A stretch of 64,000 bases of DNA from Stercorarius parasiticus. Its lineage: Eukaryota; Chordata; Aves; Charadriiformes; Stercorariidae. A program made the position numbers and the translations under genes. The number at the start of each line of letters is the position of its first letter. Within the stretch, counting starts at the first letter, position 1. Location of the stretch: positions 62,001 through 126,000 of the forward strand of contig VWZL01002842.1 of NCBI GenBank assembly GCA_013396915.1, written 5' to 3'. The notes below the pieces were generated by a model. The model was given only the letters and a program-made list of their open reading frames with translations, searched no databases and was not told where the DNA came from. Positions 47,801 to 60,700 of this stretch are shown here, in pieces.

Positions 47801-50800
47801 GAGATAAAAAGAAATCTAATGATGGCTTGATTGTCACCACACTTCACTTAAGGACACAAAACTCCTAGTCACTGATTATCTCCCTTTATGGAGGCAAGGT
47901 AAACAAAGTTTCAGTTGACTTAGCTCCTAAGTGAGCACCATCTCCCTGTTCCACATTGCCTTGTGGCATATAGATCAGGTTCATTCTTTTGGTACTTCTA
48001 CTCAAAGTCCTGTCTGGGATCTGATACAGGTTTCCTGAGCTACTTTTCTTAGGAGCGGCCATGAAAACCCACAATTGCATTTCAATGAAAGAAATGACTA
48101 ACCAATTACAGAGGTGAGACTCATGCGGTTGTTAAGAATTTGCTGCTAGAATTTACATCACAGTACAGAACCTTCCTAATATAGTAAGCAGTTCTCCAAA
48201 TTTCAGTGATTTCACTGGCTATGTCTATGCTGTCAAGTAACATAGCTTGTGAGTTTGCTCGTGGTCTCAGTTCCTGTTGTCCACATTGCATAAATGTTAG
48301 TTCATTCCACGGCTCAGTGTTAAGGAAAACCATCTCTGACCCTCCAAAACAAACCTCAAATTCTGTGGATAATTCATTCCAAGGACTGCTTCCAAAAGGC
48401 AACACAAACCAGACGGCCGAAGGCTTGGATTTCTCTGCCCTACAAAGTCCCTTAACAGCAGGATTTTTATTTTCAAAACACTTTCCCATGCCTGGATATC
48501 ATATCCCAGAGCCTGTAATGTGCTACTTCAGTTTCATGTTATAAAAACACCACCTGGTGGGTTGCAGCACACCCCTCATGTTTTTTTCAGGCACTCTGAA
48601 CTCAAAACAAGCAAACAAACTGGTAACTGGGTCTTTGAGCCAAGGAGACTACTGCGTGTGGCTTGAAGGAGATTCAGGGCATTGTACTGTGTAGTGGCAA
48701 ATTGTTTAGCAGTTTCTTCTAGGTATTGCTGTCTCTGAGCACGGTAGACATAAGCCACTCAACACCAGTTTGCGTGAAGGATCTCCTTTTCTGGGATGTG
48801 TATTTAGCTATGTAAACATAGCTGCAATGACACTTTCTGTACTTTAGCAGGAAACACTTTCATGAAGTACTGGCTTCTCAGAGATGTTTGCGCACATCGG
48901 ACATTCACTATTTTCATAGCAATATGGCAGCCTTTCATTCTCCTGCACTTCAACACCAGATGCTGAAATCAAAAATATTTGAAGGGAGAAAGGGAGGGGT
49001 TTAGGAATAAGTGAAAATAAGACTATTTTTCTCTTTTTTTTAGTTTTCCTACCTAGAATTTCTAAAAAGTAATACATTTGCCAGAGCTAGATGATTCAGT
49101 ATTTAGTTTTGGTTTTCAACTACAATGCGTAATGACAGGGAATATGTCTAAAAATATTCACTGGTAACACAGTGATGAACCTGTTGTGTGAATAAGCATA
49201 GGATTCATCTGTCCAAATTCAGACTAAATACCTATGTCTGGATACTTCATCTCCTTTTCTGTATTTACTTATTTCTCTGCATTCACTATAATGGGAGCTG
49301 CAGTAACTAACTTTGATGCAGGGCAGGATTCAGTTAACTAAACCAAAGTGCCAAAAGCCATTGGAGATGCTCTAGGATGTCCATATCACCCTTAAAGGGA
49401 TAAGAATCACACTTTTTTTGGATGGGCAGCTGTATGCCAACTGTGATACCTCCCCTCCCCTGCATCTAAAATGTCTGTAGACAGCTATGTTTAACCAAGT
49501 GAATCCTAGCTGTAGATGTAGACTGTACAGCTATGAAAAACTAAGTAGAATCAATCATGCCTTACATATCATCTGTTTTTATGTTCTTATACTCACCACT
49601 TCAGCATCAGCATTATGCTCCTTTATGCTGCATTTGAGATGGTGCTCACATTTAAGCTTATCATTTCTGACACAAACTGACCCATACAACCACTATAGCA
49701 AAGCAGATGAAATTCTGCTCTGCCAAAATATGAGCTCATCTGTGATTTTAAAAAAGCTTTCCTGAATTGTTTTTAATGGATGTATTTTAAGGACTCTGGC
49801 CTTCACACTTAAAAATGATCTCACACAACTGAGGTGTAAGCACATTTTCAGTTTGTTGTTTTTTTATTTTGGCTTTCATTGCTTTTGGTTTGGTTTCTTC
49901 TTGTATAAGGCAAAGTGGCTGTAGAAAAAGTAGCAAGAATTTATAAGAATTATGAGAATCATTCACTCTACTCTACAAGAATAATAAATATGTATCCCTA
50001 TGCTCCAAGGCACACATTAATCACTGAATGCCAGAAGTTAGGAGTCCCAACTGACTGATTATTTAATTTTTTCACTATATCGTATTGCTTCTCCCACCTC
50101 AAAAGCATCAGGCAATGGTCACAGGCAGACTCAAATAGTGAAACAGAGACATGACTGTTTTGGCAAAATCTGTTCATTTTGATTTTGAACCTTCTTTTCT
50201 CTTTCGTGTTACCTTTACTGACAAGCTATTGGAATTGGCACAATCAGATACAATAATTTATTGCACCCAAATTAAGATTTTAGACCTCACAGAAAGACAC
50301 AAGGGGATAGGAATGAAAACCGGTTTACGACACACAATTTTAGTACCAGTGAAGCCTGTTTTCTGTGCTAATTCATTAATTTCATTGATCAGGCAGCAGT
50401 TATATGTACGTTTATGTAGTAATAGATTCCATAATGGAAAAGACTCTTCTGTTCTTTCCTCATAAACCTTGTAGCAAATGGAGCTTCACTGAAAGACAAG
50501 AAGTTTGAAGTATTAAGCAGTTCAGCTGAGTAAACTGATTTGTAATTCAGATATGTCAAACTAACGTGCAATGCTAGATAATTTATTTTTTTTTAAAATC
50601 GAAGCCTAAAGATTCCCAAAGCTTCATTGGAAAAATGCTTGAAAATTTTGACGTTTCTTTACCCTCTGTTAATTTCTCCTTCATTAACTGAAAGTTAAAC
50701 TAAATAAAGAAGGGATATTTTTCACTAGGTTGATCCCTGACTTAATTCTCAGCAGACTTATCTCTTGTATCACTTCACATCTTCAAAAGTGATGTAGTCA

Positions 50801-50921
50801 AAGAATGGTAAAGCAATGTAGGTTCCTTCCCTCTGCACTACTTGCTAGTGAAATTGAGTCGGGCTTTGTTGTTTGCTTGTTTGTTCATGACTAGCGCTGA
50901 ATTGTGAAACATTTAAAACTT
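41898..50921. other. Unassigned non-coding DNA, no mobile element recognised
   Basis: Nine kilobases without a recognisable gene or interspersed repeat. The first 700 bases are richer in G and C and hold overlapping frames up to 117 codons without motifs. At 48121-48544 two frames of 122 (minus) and 112 (plus) codons overlap, again without a known domain. Simple runs: (CATT)4 at 42753-42768 and 15 T at 43146-43160. Pyrimidine-rich patches occur at 44230-44310. Confidence 0.5.
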
Positions 50922-50992
50922 ATAGAATCACAGAATCACAGAATTGTTGAGGTTGGAAAGGACCTCTGAGATAGTCCATTCCAATCACCCTG
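50922..50992 (-). repeat. CR1 3'-end fragment
   Basis: The tail and 3' block only: ATAGAATCACAGAATCACAG, AATTGTTGAGGTTGGAAAGG, ACCTCTGAGATAGTCCATTC, CAATCACCCTGC. About 70 bases on the minus strand. Confidence 0.9.
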
Positions 50993-53230
50993 CTTTTTTC
51001 CATTTCACTAACTGAGCAATGGAAAGGGCAAAAGTTGCACTACATTATTTCCTGAAGAAGGTGAATACATGCACTGCTATATGTGTACTATAAGACATAT
51101 GTTCAAGCATAGTACAGCATATGCTTTCCTTTTAGGGACATCCCTTAGCTTTTCCAAGTACAGATTGAGTCATAAAAACATGGAAATGGCCTCAAGAAAT
51201 TAGTCCTTTGCCAGGTATCCTTCATAACATAGTTCTTCTCAGACATCTTTTTCTCCCCTCATTGAGACTTCGTATCCAACATCATACGAACTTCATATGG
51301 AAGAGTCTTCAAATAATAGTAGAGGTTGTCCATCGTTTCTACTTTTCTTTCGAAGCACTGGACACTCATAACTATTTTGTGGTGTTCTTAAGATTAATGG
51401 CTTAAACACAGTAGCTGGGCAATGATCTCACAGATACTGAATATTTTTTTCTCACATATAGTTACTGTTCAAAAAAGGAATCTATATATTATTTTAAGTA
51501 GGAAATGCAAGTTTTCACAGCAACCGCTACATATAAACTGAAGCATGTCTGAGGTATTTAAACACAGTTCTGTGATCTAGTTAGTATAACTATGTTTTGA
51601 AACATTTTCATGATATTATGTAGTCAGGAATAAAACCTGGCAAAAAATCAGAAAAAGACAGGGAGGAGACATTAATAAGAGACTTTGAAAGTTCCAAATG
51701 GCAAAAGAGTGGCAATCAAAAAAAAAAAAAAGGTTTGGTAACTAATATGTCATTTTAATTTATGGAATGACAATGCAAAATAAATACATTTTTCCTCCTT
51801 TTTTGTTAAAATCAAGTAATGCATTTTTTTTAAAGTTTAATTGCATAAAGTCATTATTGACACCTCATTATTGTGAATTGCAGGAATCAAACTAATATTA
51901 CGTCTTCTTTCATATTACAAAAATATGTTGATATTAGTTAGTGTCAATGTTTACTTGACACAGTAAGGAAATTGTCTTAGCTCTTGCTAGTTGCAAATTT
52001 CTGAACCTACTGCTCTGATATCACAGTCTCTTCCTTCCTCTTACTCATTATGCTATTCTTCTTTTTGGCTTTGCCTACAAATTCTTCATTTTACTCTATC
52101 AGTTACATCCAAATTTATCTTCTACATCCCCAAAATATTATTGCTTCCTACTGATATCTATAAATTCATTATCAAGATGCCTACATGTCATCCTTTTCCA
52201 GGTACCTCATTACTGCAAATTACATTTCCAACTTCATGTTTAAACATTCTTCTACAGCACATCAGGTTTTTGGTCTATTCATCTGACCTTTATGTATTTC
52301 TTTAACCTCTCATAAAGCTTCTTCATGATCTTTCTTATGAATTTTGGGACAGAATTTCAACTAGTTATCAGTGGTTTTCTTTACAGCTTATGTGTTATAA
52401 GATCACAAAATTTAGCTTATATATAACAATTGAAATAACTATTTGCCCTTCTAAGAATTTTGCATACAGCTTCACAGGAATGTTGTCTTGTAAAAGCCAC
52501 TTTCTGCATTTTTTTCCTATCTGAAACACGGTCCCATCCTTACTCAAATTCTTCCTTATATTTGAGGCCTACAGAAAATGCCATAAAAACTGTATTTTGA
52601 ATCTTCCAGAACACCATAAAAATGATGCATAGAGAGAAATCCAGTTCTTCCTGCTCTCCAAATCTTTGATAGGGTTTGTATCCAATGGGATTCCCACAGC
52701 AGCTCATTTCACAGCTTCATTTTCCCTTGAAGAGCCATGAGCCATGTTAGTTCTGATATATGTTACTCAGCAGATAGAAGATGATACAACAAGATGTCTG
52801 AGGTTAGACTACAGTTACACAAATACGTTATGGTTAGGTTTCAACCTAGGCCATTATTAGAGGATGTTCCATTTAAAACATTTAAAACGCTTGAAGTCCC
52901 AGCATGGCCCTTGGTAGGCGAGCATCTACTGCTCAAAAGTCATAGCCCATTTTTGTAACAGTTTGACAATCTCAGGAGAAAAGCTCCATGTCAAATGAAA
53001 ATCTTCCATGACTTTAGGTTTGACTTTTCAAATCAAGATTAAAGGCTCTTGCTGAATATTGGAAAGAAATTGTATTGTTGCTATAGCTATTCTGGAGAAT
53101 GTAACAGGTCAGCTGTCAAGGCTACGAGCAGTATTACCTCTCACAAACTTTAAAAATCTTTAGAAGATATTAAAGACCATTAGAAATACTCTGCAGCTCT
53201 TACACTGTATTGAGATACTGCGATACTTAT
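50993..53230. other. Unassigned DNA with a poly-A run and a pyrimidine-rich block
   Basis: No gene was recognised. A run of 15 A lies at 51718-51732 with no element ahead of it. From about 51990 to 52320 the plus strand is C/T-rich and poor in G, giving a 104-codon frame of Ser, Leu, Ile and Phe that looks like composition and not coding. Confidence 0.5.
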
Positions 53231-53665
53231 CACAATCACAGAATCACAGAATTGTAGGGGTTGGAAAGGAGCTTTGGAGATCATCTAGTCCAACCCCCGT
53301 GCCAAAGCAGGGTCACCTAGATCAGGTTGGACCCAAACGCGTCCAGGTGGGTTTTGAATATCTCCAGAGACGGAGACTCCACCGCCTCTCTGGGCAGCCT
53401 GTTCCAGTGCTCTGTCACGCTCAAAGTAAAGAAGTTTTCCCTCATGTTCAGATGGAACTTCCTGTGTTCTAGCTTGCGTCCGTTGCCCCTGACCTGTCAC
53501 CAGGCACCACTGAGAAGAGTCTGGCCCCATGCTTTTGATACCCACCTTTTAGATATTTATAAGCATTGATAAGATCTCCTCTCATTCATCTCTTCTCCAG
53601 GCTAAACAGACCCAGGTGTCTCAGCTTTTCCTCATAAGAGAGGTGCTCCAGTCCCTTGATCATCA
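53231..53665 (-). repeat. CR1 LINE fragment, 5'-truncated
   Basis: A minus-strand CR1 of about 435 bases. The tail (CACAATCACAGAATCACAGA) and 3' block (GGAGATCATCTAGTCCAACC) are followed by GTGGGTTTTGAATATCTCCA, GCCTCTCTGGGCAGCCTGTT, and the polymerase end in reverse complement (TCTCTTCTCCAGGCTAAACA). It keeps several CpG dinucleotides (CAAACGCGTCCAGG, AGACGGAGACTCCACCGCC) that decay fast in old copies, so it may be one of the younger insertions here. It is related to the copies at 14.2 and 57.1 kb. Confidence 0.94.
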
Positions 53666-56661
53666 ATGTTTGGTGAAATTCTTTCACTGATTTTTTTTTA
53701 TCTTTTTTTTTCTAAACCAGAGCAGGACAATACTTTAAATTGCAGCCACTGAGTTTCACAGGTGATGCTGGGGACAGGTATATGATACTTGTCAGCATTG
53801 TTTAATACACGTTCATGCAAACATTACATTTGTTTTAATTCCCAAGAGGTTTTTTTCTGCTCTGCTGCAGTTTTAGCTTTTCTTCAGAACAAAACTCAGA
53901 ATCTCAGATGAAATATCTGAATTTTGCCATTTTCCAGTCAAAATATTAGCTCTGGTATGATTTTGATATTAAACTAGACATTTATATTTGGGAAACTTAA
54001 ATGTCTCTTCCATAACATAATTTCAGCTTCTAGTACATGAGGAAACTAAAATCAAACAAGTTTGCTTTTGGTTTTAGTCTCTTCTGCTATAAATGTTTGG
54101 AAAGCTTTCATTGCAAGTTTGCTGTGAACTATGAAAGTTAATTATTTCATTTAGAGGAAAGTTTCATTTTTTTTTTGAAAAAAAGTCAGCATTCTGTGGG
54201 AAAAAAGCACACAGTTCTGTGTAAAATAGACTATTTTTTAGGAGTGGTCTTATGTTCAGTGCTTTTTTCACAGGAACATGTCTAAGTATATTTTTTGAAC
54301 TTCTCATTTCAATAAAGTTGAAGTTGTGGCATAGACCTATGGGGTTGACTGAATAGGTGAAAGGCTTGCTGTATGTTTGCACTGCAGTCTTAACAGTATA
54401 TGCATGTAACATTAGAGATTATATTCAATACTTTACAGCATTTTGATTGATCAAAGGAAAATTTTTTTAAAACACTCTTCATGGGAACTTCCAAAGTTTG
54501 CAGTATGTATTTAAGACTGGAAAGAAAAGAAAAACTGAGATAATATTTCCCATAAAATCAAATGTATTCTCGTCCTATTTTCCATAATATTATCAATGAA
54601 ATTTTCACTAGAAATTAAACCTAACTCTCCGGTCAGTAATTAATATCTAGTCACATTGCCTTCAGATTCAGATCACGTACTTTAGCTGAACCTAGTTGCT
54701 CCTTTAACTGCCAGATCTAGTAATATTTTTCTTTTTATTATATTTATCTTTTATAATAAGTGATATCCTGAATGTTTAATATAAGGCCATATCTTTCACT
54801 ACTGTGATAGTGTATTTCTAAATACACTGGGAAAAATCTGCTTCATTATACCTATAGGACTTGGTTGTTGCTGCTTTGTTGCAGGGGTGGGAGCTGAATT
54901 TTTCACTGCCTGTTGAAATTAGTCTTTCTAAATATGGGAAATCCTCACTAATGCTCTGGTGAAATGACCCAAACCATTTTTTTGTTGTTGTTCTACTACC
55001 CAAACTTCCCAGAAAACATACCTTGACATACCCTCTTTGATGATCCACCAGACATCCATTCAGTGAAGTGTTGAGTGACTGATCTAGACAGGTTACTGAA
55101 TGTGCATGATAAGGAGAAGTTGTATTGCCTCCTTCTCAACATCTATTGTCACTCTTCCTCCTTGTCTGTCTACTTGCATTGTACTCATAGAGCTAATTTT
55201 CACAAATTCCGGGCAAGAGCACTGGATCGATAAATCCACACAAAATAGCAGTATATTCTGCTGTCTAAGTACAGCAGCAAAGAAGAACAAATTCATTCTA
55301 GCAGGTTTCTCAGACAACATGATTGACTTTAGCTGACTCTTCCCTTAATGCATTTTTTCAAAGCTACAGGAAGGAGATTTGAGTACATACAGCAAGTTCA
55401 CAAAGAGCAGCTTTCAAGCTCCTTTTAGAGAAAAGAGTATTTTTAACACAAGCACCAAAAAAGTTGTTCCTTTTAAAAATGAGGGTTCTCTGTAGCTTGC
55501 GGTAAACCAGCTTAACAAAGAAGATAGCACCATGACTAAAATTCTTATACTTCATCACAGTCCCTTTGAATAACAATAAAAAAGTATCACTAGTTTATTC
55601 ATCTTTCCTAATGATACAGAAATAAGTACCTAAACAATTAATAATAATGCAGAAACTCAGACTGTAAAATCAATACGTCAGCTCAGTAGAGCTGAGCTTC
55701 TTTCTAATGCTGCTATTCCAACAGTAGAGCTTACTTTCTGAATTATATATGTATTGACCTAATTACATAAATATTGACTTTGCTTTATATGAAGCCTTTT
55801 TCAGTCTCAGTGTAATTACAACGTCAGTATTTGTTGCATGTAATAACACTGAATTTGGACTTGTTAATTTTGATTGATAGTGGCATGCTACAAGTTATTA
55901 TATGGGCTAAGACAGTCTAGAAGTATTCATAGTAAATACAAGCAGCTGACAATGCTATCAAATCTGAAAGTGTCTCCAAGACCTTCTGTCTCCGATTGTT
56001 TAACCAGGCAGAGGAAATATAATGGGTGATTACATCCTTGTTCCATACAAAGCACTGTTTTGAGATGGAGAAATACGTACCCTGGTCCAAAAAAGTACAA
56101 ATATTCAGCCGGGAACTCAGTAAAAGGGTTCCTGTTTAAAGTTAGCTTTACAATTTTGCCTTACAAAGTTGTAAAGTCTGTTTAAGTTGTGCCAAAATGA
56201 AGGTTTTATACAGCAACAAGTATACTTTGCTGCATACCTTCCATCAGGTATATGTTATTTTGGAATAATATTGGGACCCAGACACAAGCAATTTCACATT
56301 AAATTATTTCCCTTTTCCTTCAAATCCAAGAAAGATGTGAGCAATGGACTTTTAGGTACTACTGGAACTTGCAGAACTGTTCACTTCAGTCTGCAAATGT
56401 TTGTTGAGATATATTTTTACAAGAACAACTTTGTTCAGAGCTGGCAGGCCTCTGAACTAGTTTCAACGATGAATAGCCATATAGTATAGTATGTGTTTCT
56501 AGATGCAATTATAAAGGATTTTGAATTTGGCAGTAACATGAGAATTAGAAACCAAACTGTGACTGTCTGTGTGCTGAGGATATTTAAATTTGTTCTAGCT
56601 ATAACGTTGCCAGTAGTGACAAGGCATGCATCATACTATATTTTCTTATTTGTCTCAGCAG
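53666..56661. other. Unassigned AT-rich non-coding DNA upstream of the candidate exon
   Basis: No gene was recognised. Frames such as 54164-54412 minus, 55100-55336 plus and 56187-56489 plus lack motifs. If the exon call at 56.66 kb is right, this is intron. Confidence 0.45.
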
Positions 56662-56819
56662 GGATGCCAGACAAGACGAACCTCAGTGACGTAAAGCAAA
56701 TCCATCAAACCAATGATGGCAGCACTTTAGACACAACTGGAGCAGGATGTACAGCAGCGGCTGATGATATGACATTTATGCTGATTAGTTTGGTAACACT
56801 ATTTCTCAGTCTTTGGTAA
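56662..56819 (+). CDS. Candidate last coding exon of a GPI-anchored surface protein
   Basis: A pyrimidine-rich stretch ending TTCTTATTTGTCTCAGCAG gives two possible acceptors (exon start 56659 or 56662; both leave a phase-1 junction). The frame then runs open for about 52 codons to TAA at 56817-56819. It reads as a polar stretch (MPDKTNLSDVKQIHQTNDGS), then TLDTTGAGCTAAADD with small residues suited to GPI attachment, then the hydrophobic tail MTFMLISLVTLFLSLW right at the stop. That order (small residues, short polar spacer, ~15 hydrophobic residues, stop) is the classical GPI signal. An AATAAA follows 66 bases later. Phase-1 junctions are usual at Ig and FNIII domain edges, so a neural adhesion molecule of the NCAM or contactin kind is possible; the short GPI exon of NCAM family members is built alike. 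I do not recognise the exact protein, found no companion exon, and chance remains possible. Confidence 0.38.
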
Positions 56820-56884
56820 CTGTTTAGCTCTGGCTTGACATATGTGTCTTGTTGTCATCTCTTTATCCCCACTCACAAGCCTGG

Positions 56885-56890
56885 AATAAA
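56885..56890 (+). terminator. Possible polyadenylation signal
   Basis: AATAAA, 66 bases after the stop codon of the candidate exon. GT-rich sequence (GCTTGTGTATG at about 56922) lies at a suitable distance behind it. The hexamer is common in AT-rich DNA, so it supports the exon only in combination with it. Confidence 0.3.
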
Positions 56891-57070
56891 GGATCTGGTG
56901 GATATAGCTATATTTATGATAGCTTGTGTATGATCAGCTGCTTTGATCTTAGGCCTGAGTATTAGCAAAGTTGTTTGTGTAATATTTTTCCTGTGGTTTT
57001 TTTTTTTTTAACACCTGTATAGTCATGTAAAATCATGTTTCCTTTTATAATATTTTGTGTTAAAAATAAG

Positions 57071-57710
57071 TTGACTAGGTATCACAGAATCACCAGCTCC
57101 TGGAAGGGGCTCCTGGAGATCGTCTAGACCAACCCTGTGCAGAGCAGAGTCAATCAGAGCAAGTTGCCCAAGGCCAAGTCCAGTCAGTATTTGAATGTCT
57201 CCAACAGTGGAGACCCTACAGCCTCTTTGGGCAAAGTGCTCTAGTGCTTGAATATGCATAGCAAAAAAAATTTGTTATTACATTTAAATGTTACCTATCG
57301 CATTTCAGTTTGTGCCCATTGCCTGTTTTCCTGTCACTGGGCACCACTGAGAAGAGTTTGGCTCCATCTTCTTTACTCCCCTTATCAGGTATTTATACAC
57401 ATTGATAAGACCCCCTCTGCATCTTCTCCAGGCTGAATAGTCTCAGCAGTCTCAGCCTCTCCTATGTATGTATCCCTTAAAAATCTTCATGACCCTTTGC
57501 AGGACTCTGTCCTGTATATCCATGTTTCCCTTGTCCTTGTGAGCACAGACCTGGACATAGCACTGTAGATATGGTCTCACCAGTGCTGAGAGTGCATTCT
57601 GTTGCATTGCCCGGGTCATTAATGAAGAAGTCAATCAGTATCAACCCCTGGGGTAAATCAAGAGTAACTGGTCTCCATGTGGACTTTGTGCTGCTGTTCA
57701 CGACCCTACA
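57071..57710 (-). repeat. CR1 LINE fragment, diverged
   Basis: A minus-strand CR1 of about 640 bases. The tail and 3' block (ATCACAGAATCACCAGCTCC, GGAGATCGTCTAGACCAACC) lead into CAGTATTTGAATGTCTCCAA, then the reversed polymerase end (TTCTCCAGGCTGAATAGTCT). Further on, GTCATTAATGAAGAAGTCAA and CAACCCCTGGGGTAAATCAA match a segment often found in longer avian CR1-type insertions. It is interrupted near 57250-57295 by an A-rich stretch and by many substitutions. It starts about 180 bases after the possible poly(A) signal of the candidate exon. Confidence 0.88.
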
Positions 57711-60700
57711 TGCAACTGGTAGCAACTAATGAAACAGTTGCTCAGCACTTTATGAGTTTTGCATTTAAAGTCCTGCCTTCTGAGTTGTGATCCCTGTAAA
57801 ACAGAAAATGTTGAATTTGCCCTTCTCTCTTTCTTCAAAAAGTAAAAAAAAAACCCCACAGTGTAAACTCAGATAATTTTAGTAGGAATTACTTGTCATA
57901 GCTCAGAAAAACTACATATGAAATGCTGTGTATGTATACACAGATATACATGCAACTGTATTTTATCTAGAGATAACATCAAGGTTAGGATTCAATGTTG
58001 GATTAAGATATCTCAATCTATATGTCTGCATATATATGTTTACTTATGTGCTATATGTATATTACATGTGTTATGCATCTAAGCTGTCACTGCAGTCAGT
58101 GGAAATACAGGGTAACATTCAGTTGCTAAAATACCAGCGATGAGCGCCAGTTGAGATGTTGTAAGAAAACCCACTTGGTGTCCAGCTACTGAAGGGGCTC
58201 AGGTCTTTCTGTGGGCAAGTGACCTGAGCCCTTTGTCAACACAGTTGATGAAACCCAGTAAATTGTCCAGCTCATACGAAAACAGACACCTAAGAAAGCA
58301 ACTCAGTCACCCAAAAGTAAGTATCTGATACCACCTAAGATTTCTTGGAGTATCCAAGACATCCTCATTGGACTGGCATATATGACACGGGCTTTATGAG
58401 AAATTACAGAGGCTTACTTGAATGGGAGCCATCCAGAGTGGCAGCTGGTAGCTAAGTGGGATATTCTTGTGTATCTCAAATAGATCTAGACATGCATATG
58501 TGGGCCCTTGAATCAAACACCAGGTCTCCATCAGTAATACTAGGAGCTTAGATACCTAGTTGAAGTGGTGACACATGAATGCAAATCTGAATCACAACAT
58601 GAATCCCAGCTCAAGTTCTAATGCTTTATACGATGACGCAAGCTAAAGTGTTCCACAGTACTAGTGGTACATTATATATTATTGTTAAAAGGTTTTATTT
58701 TCCTGCAATGACTAATTCCCATGTCATTTTAACCAGAAAGTATTTAAGAATATTTTGTATTTATTTCTCATTTACAGTCCTTTAAAAGAGAAAAAAAAAA
58801 AGTACAGTATTTTATGCACTCATACTTCACCTAGAACTCTTCGTAGACTTAAAAAAAATTAATTTTATATGAGACTAATATAAAGAAACATATGTAAATA
58901 TTTGTATTCCCAAATGCATGCATTAGCTGCTAGTGCACACAGTATAACATAGAGGCAAACAAATATAACATTTAAAAAAGAAAGTGAACATTCCTAAGAG
59001 CAATTCCATGCCCAGATAAACATCATTAGTAGGCATGTGTGCAAGTGTGCACATTTTACTTGACCTCTTTTTTCTTTTGCAGGTTTTGTAAACCAGTCCT
59101 TCAAATTCACTTGTCTTGTTGTCTCAGCATACACTGAAATTACATTGGTAATTCAGGGAAAGAAAATCTGGTTTCGTTATTTTTCATTTTCATACCAGCT
59201 CAAACCAGAAATTAATCAAGTCCAGCAATGTTTTTTTGAACAATGACCGGTACCAGTCACTTCAAGAAAAACAGACTACAGTTTTGAATAGGAGATTCAG
59301 AAATGGAGAAAAAAATCTTCCAATACCCATTACTTAGAATTTGATTTATATCACAAAGTACTTTGTTTTCATTCACCACTTTTGTGTGTAGTTCAAGACC
59401 TTACTCATGGCACCTGGTAGTCAAGGAGATTTATTAATTCTACGGCACCTTGGAAACACAATCCCCATTTTCAAATAGTGATAGTACTTAGGTCCTAAGG
59501 CCTCTTCAGATATATGTTAGTCTGTGTTACTCCTCAGTTTTTTCATGGCCTGTTCTCCTATTTTCTACACTGCACCTACGCAAAATCATTTCTAAGATTC
59601 CTTCTGGGGTGGAAAATTAGGTCTTTTCCTCACAGACACATATGAACAATCTAGGTTGGGGGGCTGCTCCCACAGACAATATGAATACAAGAGTGGCAGG
59701 TCTGGAGTTTCCTCACTCGCCCCTCAGCCACAAGACCTCATTCATCCTCCTGTCCTGTCCATCTCTAGGCACCACCACACACTCCACATCATTGCCTAGA
59801 CTCATGTCTAGGCTGCATCATGGTTCCTTCATCATATCTGACATACTATAAAGAAATAGTCTTGTTTCTTAAAGAACTATAAAAAAAAACCATTAAAATG
59901 TCTCAGAGCAAGGAGAGGATACTTGCCTCATAGGAAACCAAGGCTGTTTTGCAATTTGTCTCAAGGTTACTTTTCAAGGGAGGTACCCTTGCAAGAAACT
60001 GTGGAACATGGCAGGATGTTGAAGTGCAGCTCCAAGTTTGGCAGATGGAAAAAAGACCTCTCAAACATTGCCTGTATTAAAGCCAGCAATGAAACGAGGA
60101 ATAATACTAAGCAGAAAAATGCAGATAAGTTAGAGAAGCCAGGCGAAGAAAAAGAAAAAAGAAAATCGTGACAATACAGTGGAAAAACATCTGTATCCAC
60201 ATAAAATAATGGACCCTATGCAGTGTGTATGTGAGCCGCTCTGGGTCAATTGCCTTGAGCTGCAGAGGCTTTTCCCAACAGCGGGTCATACAAGCAGCAC
60301 AGGGCTGACGCTGGGCTCCCCACATCACCTGAGATGTGGCACCTGGGTCTCGGTTGCTCTGAGTACTTTCATTTGGTTTTACTCAGACTTTTTTAACAGT
60401 TTAAAAGTTCTCTGTATCTCACAAAACCTTTGTTGAACGAGATTTTTGTTTTGGTCTGTTTTGTTTTCTTTTAAATAAACTTTTTATATATAATAGCTGA
60501 TATGGTTTAAAGTAGGCATGCTTTACTCAACATGTACCATTTTTCAGACAGACACTCATTCAAATGTTGTTTATACTAAAATTGCAATGGATATCACTAT
60601 TAAAGTTGTGTAACTGGTCTCAGCACAATTGGAAAAATCAGCAAGCATAAGGTGAGAGAGATTTGTAGGGAATAAGTTATTAAAGGACAGCGTTGTTACT

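Noticed and set aside
58245..58316. A 72-base open stretch between CAACACAG and GTAAGT, downstream of the candidate GPI exon.
   Set aside because: An open frame of 24 codons in one of three frames is likely by chance, and the peptide matches no transmembrane or cytoplasmic exon I recognise.
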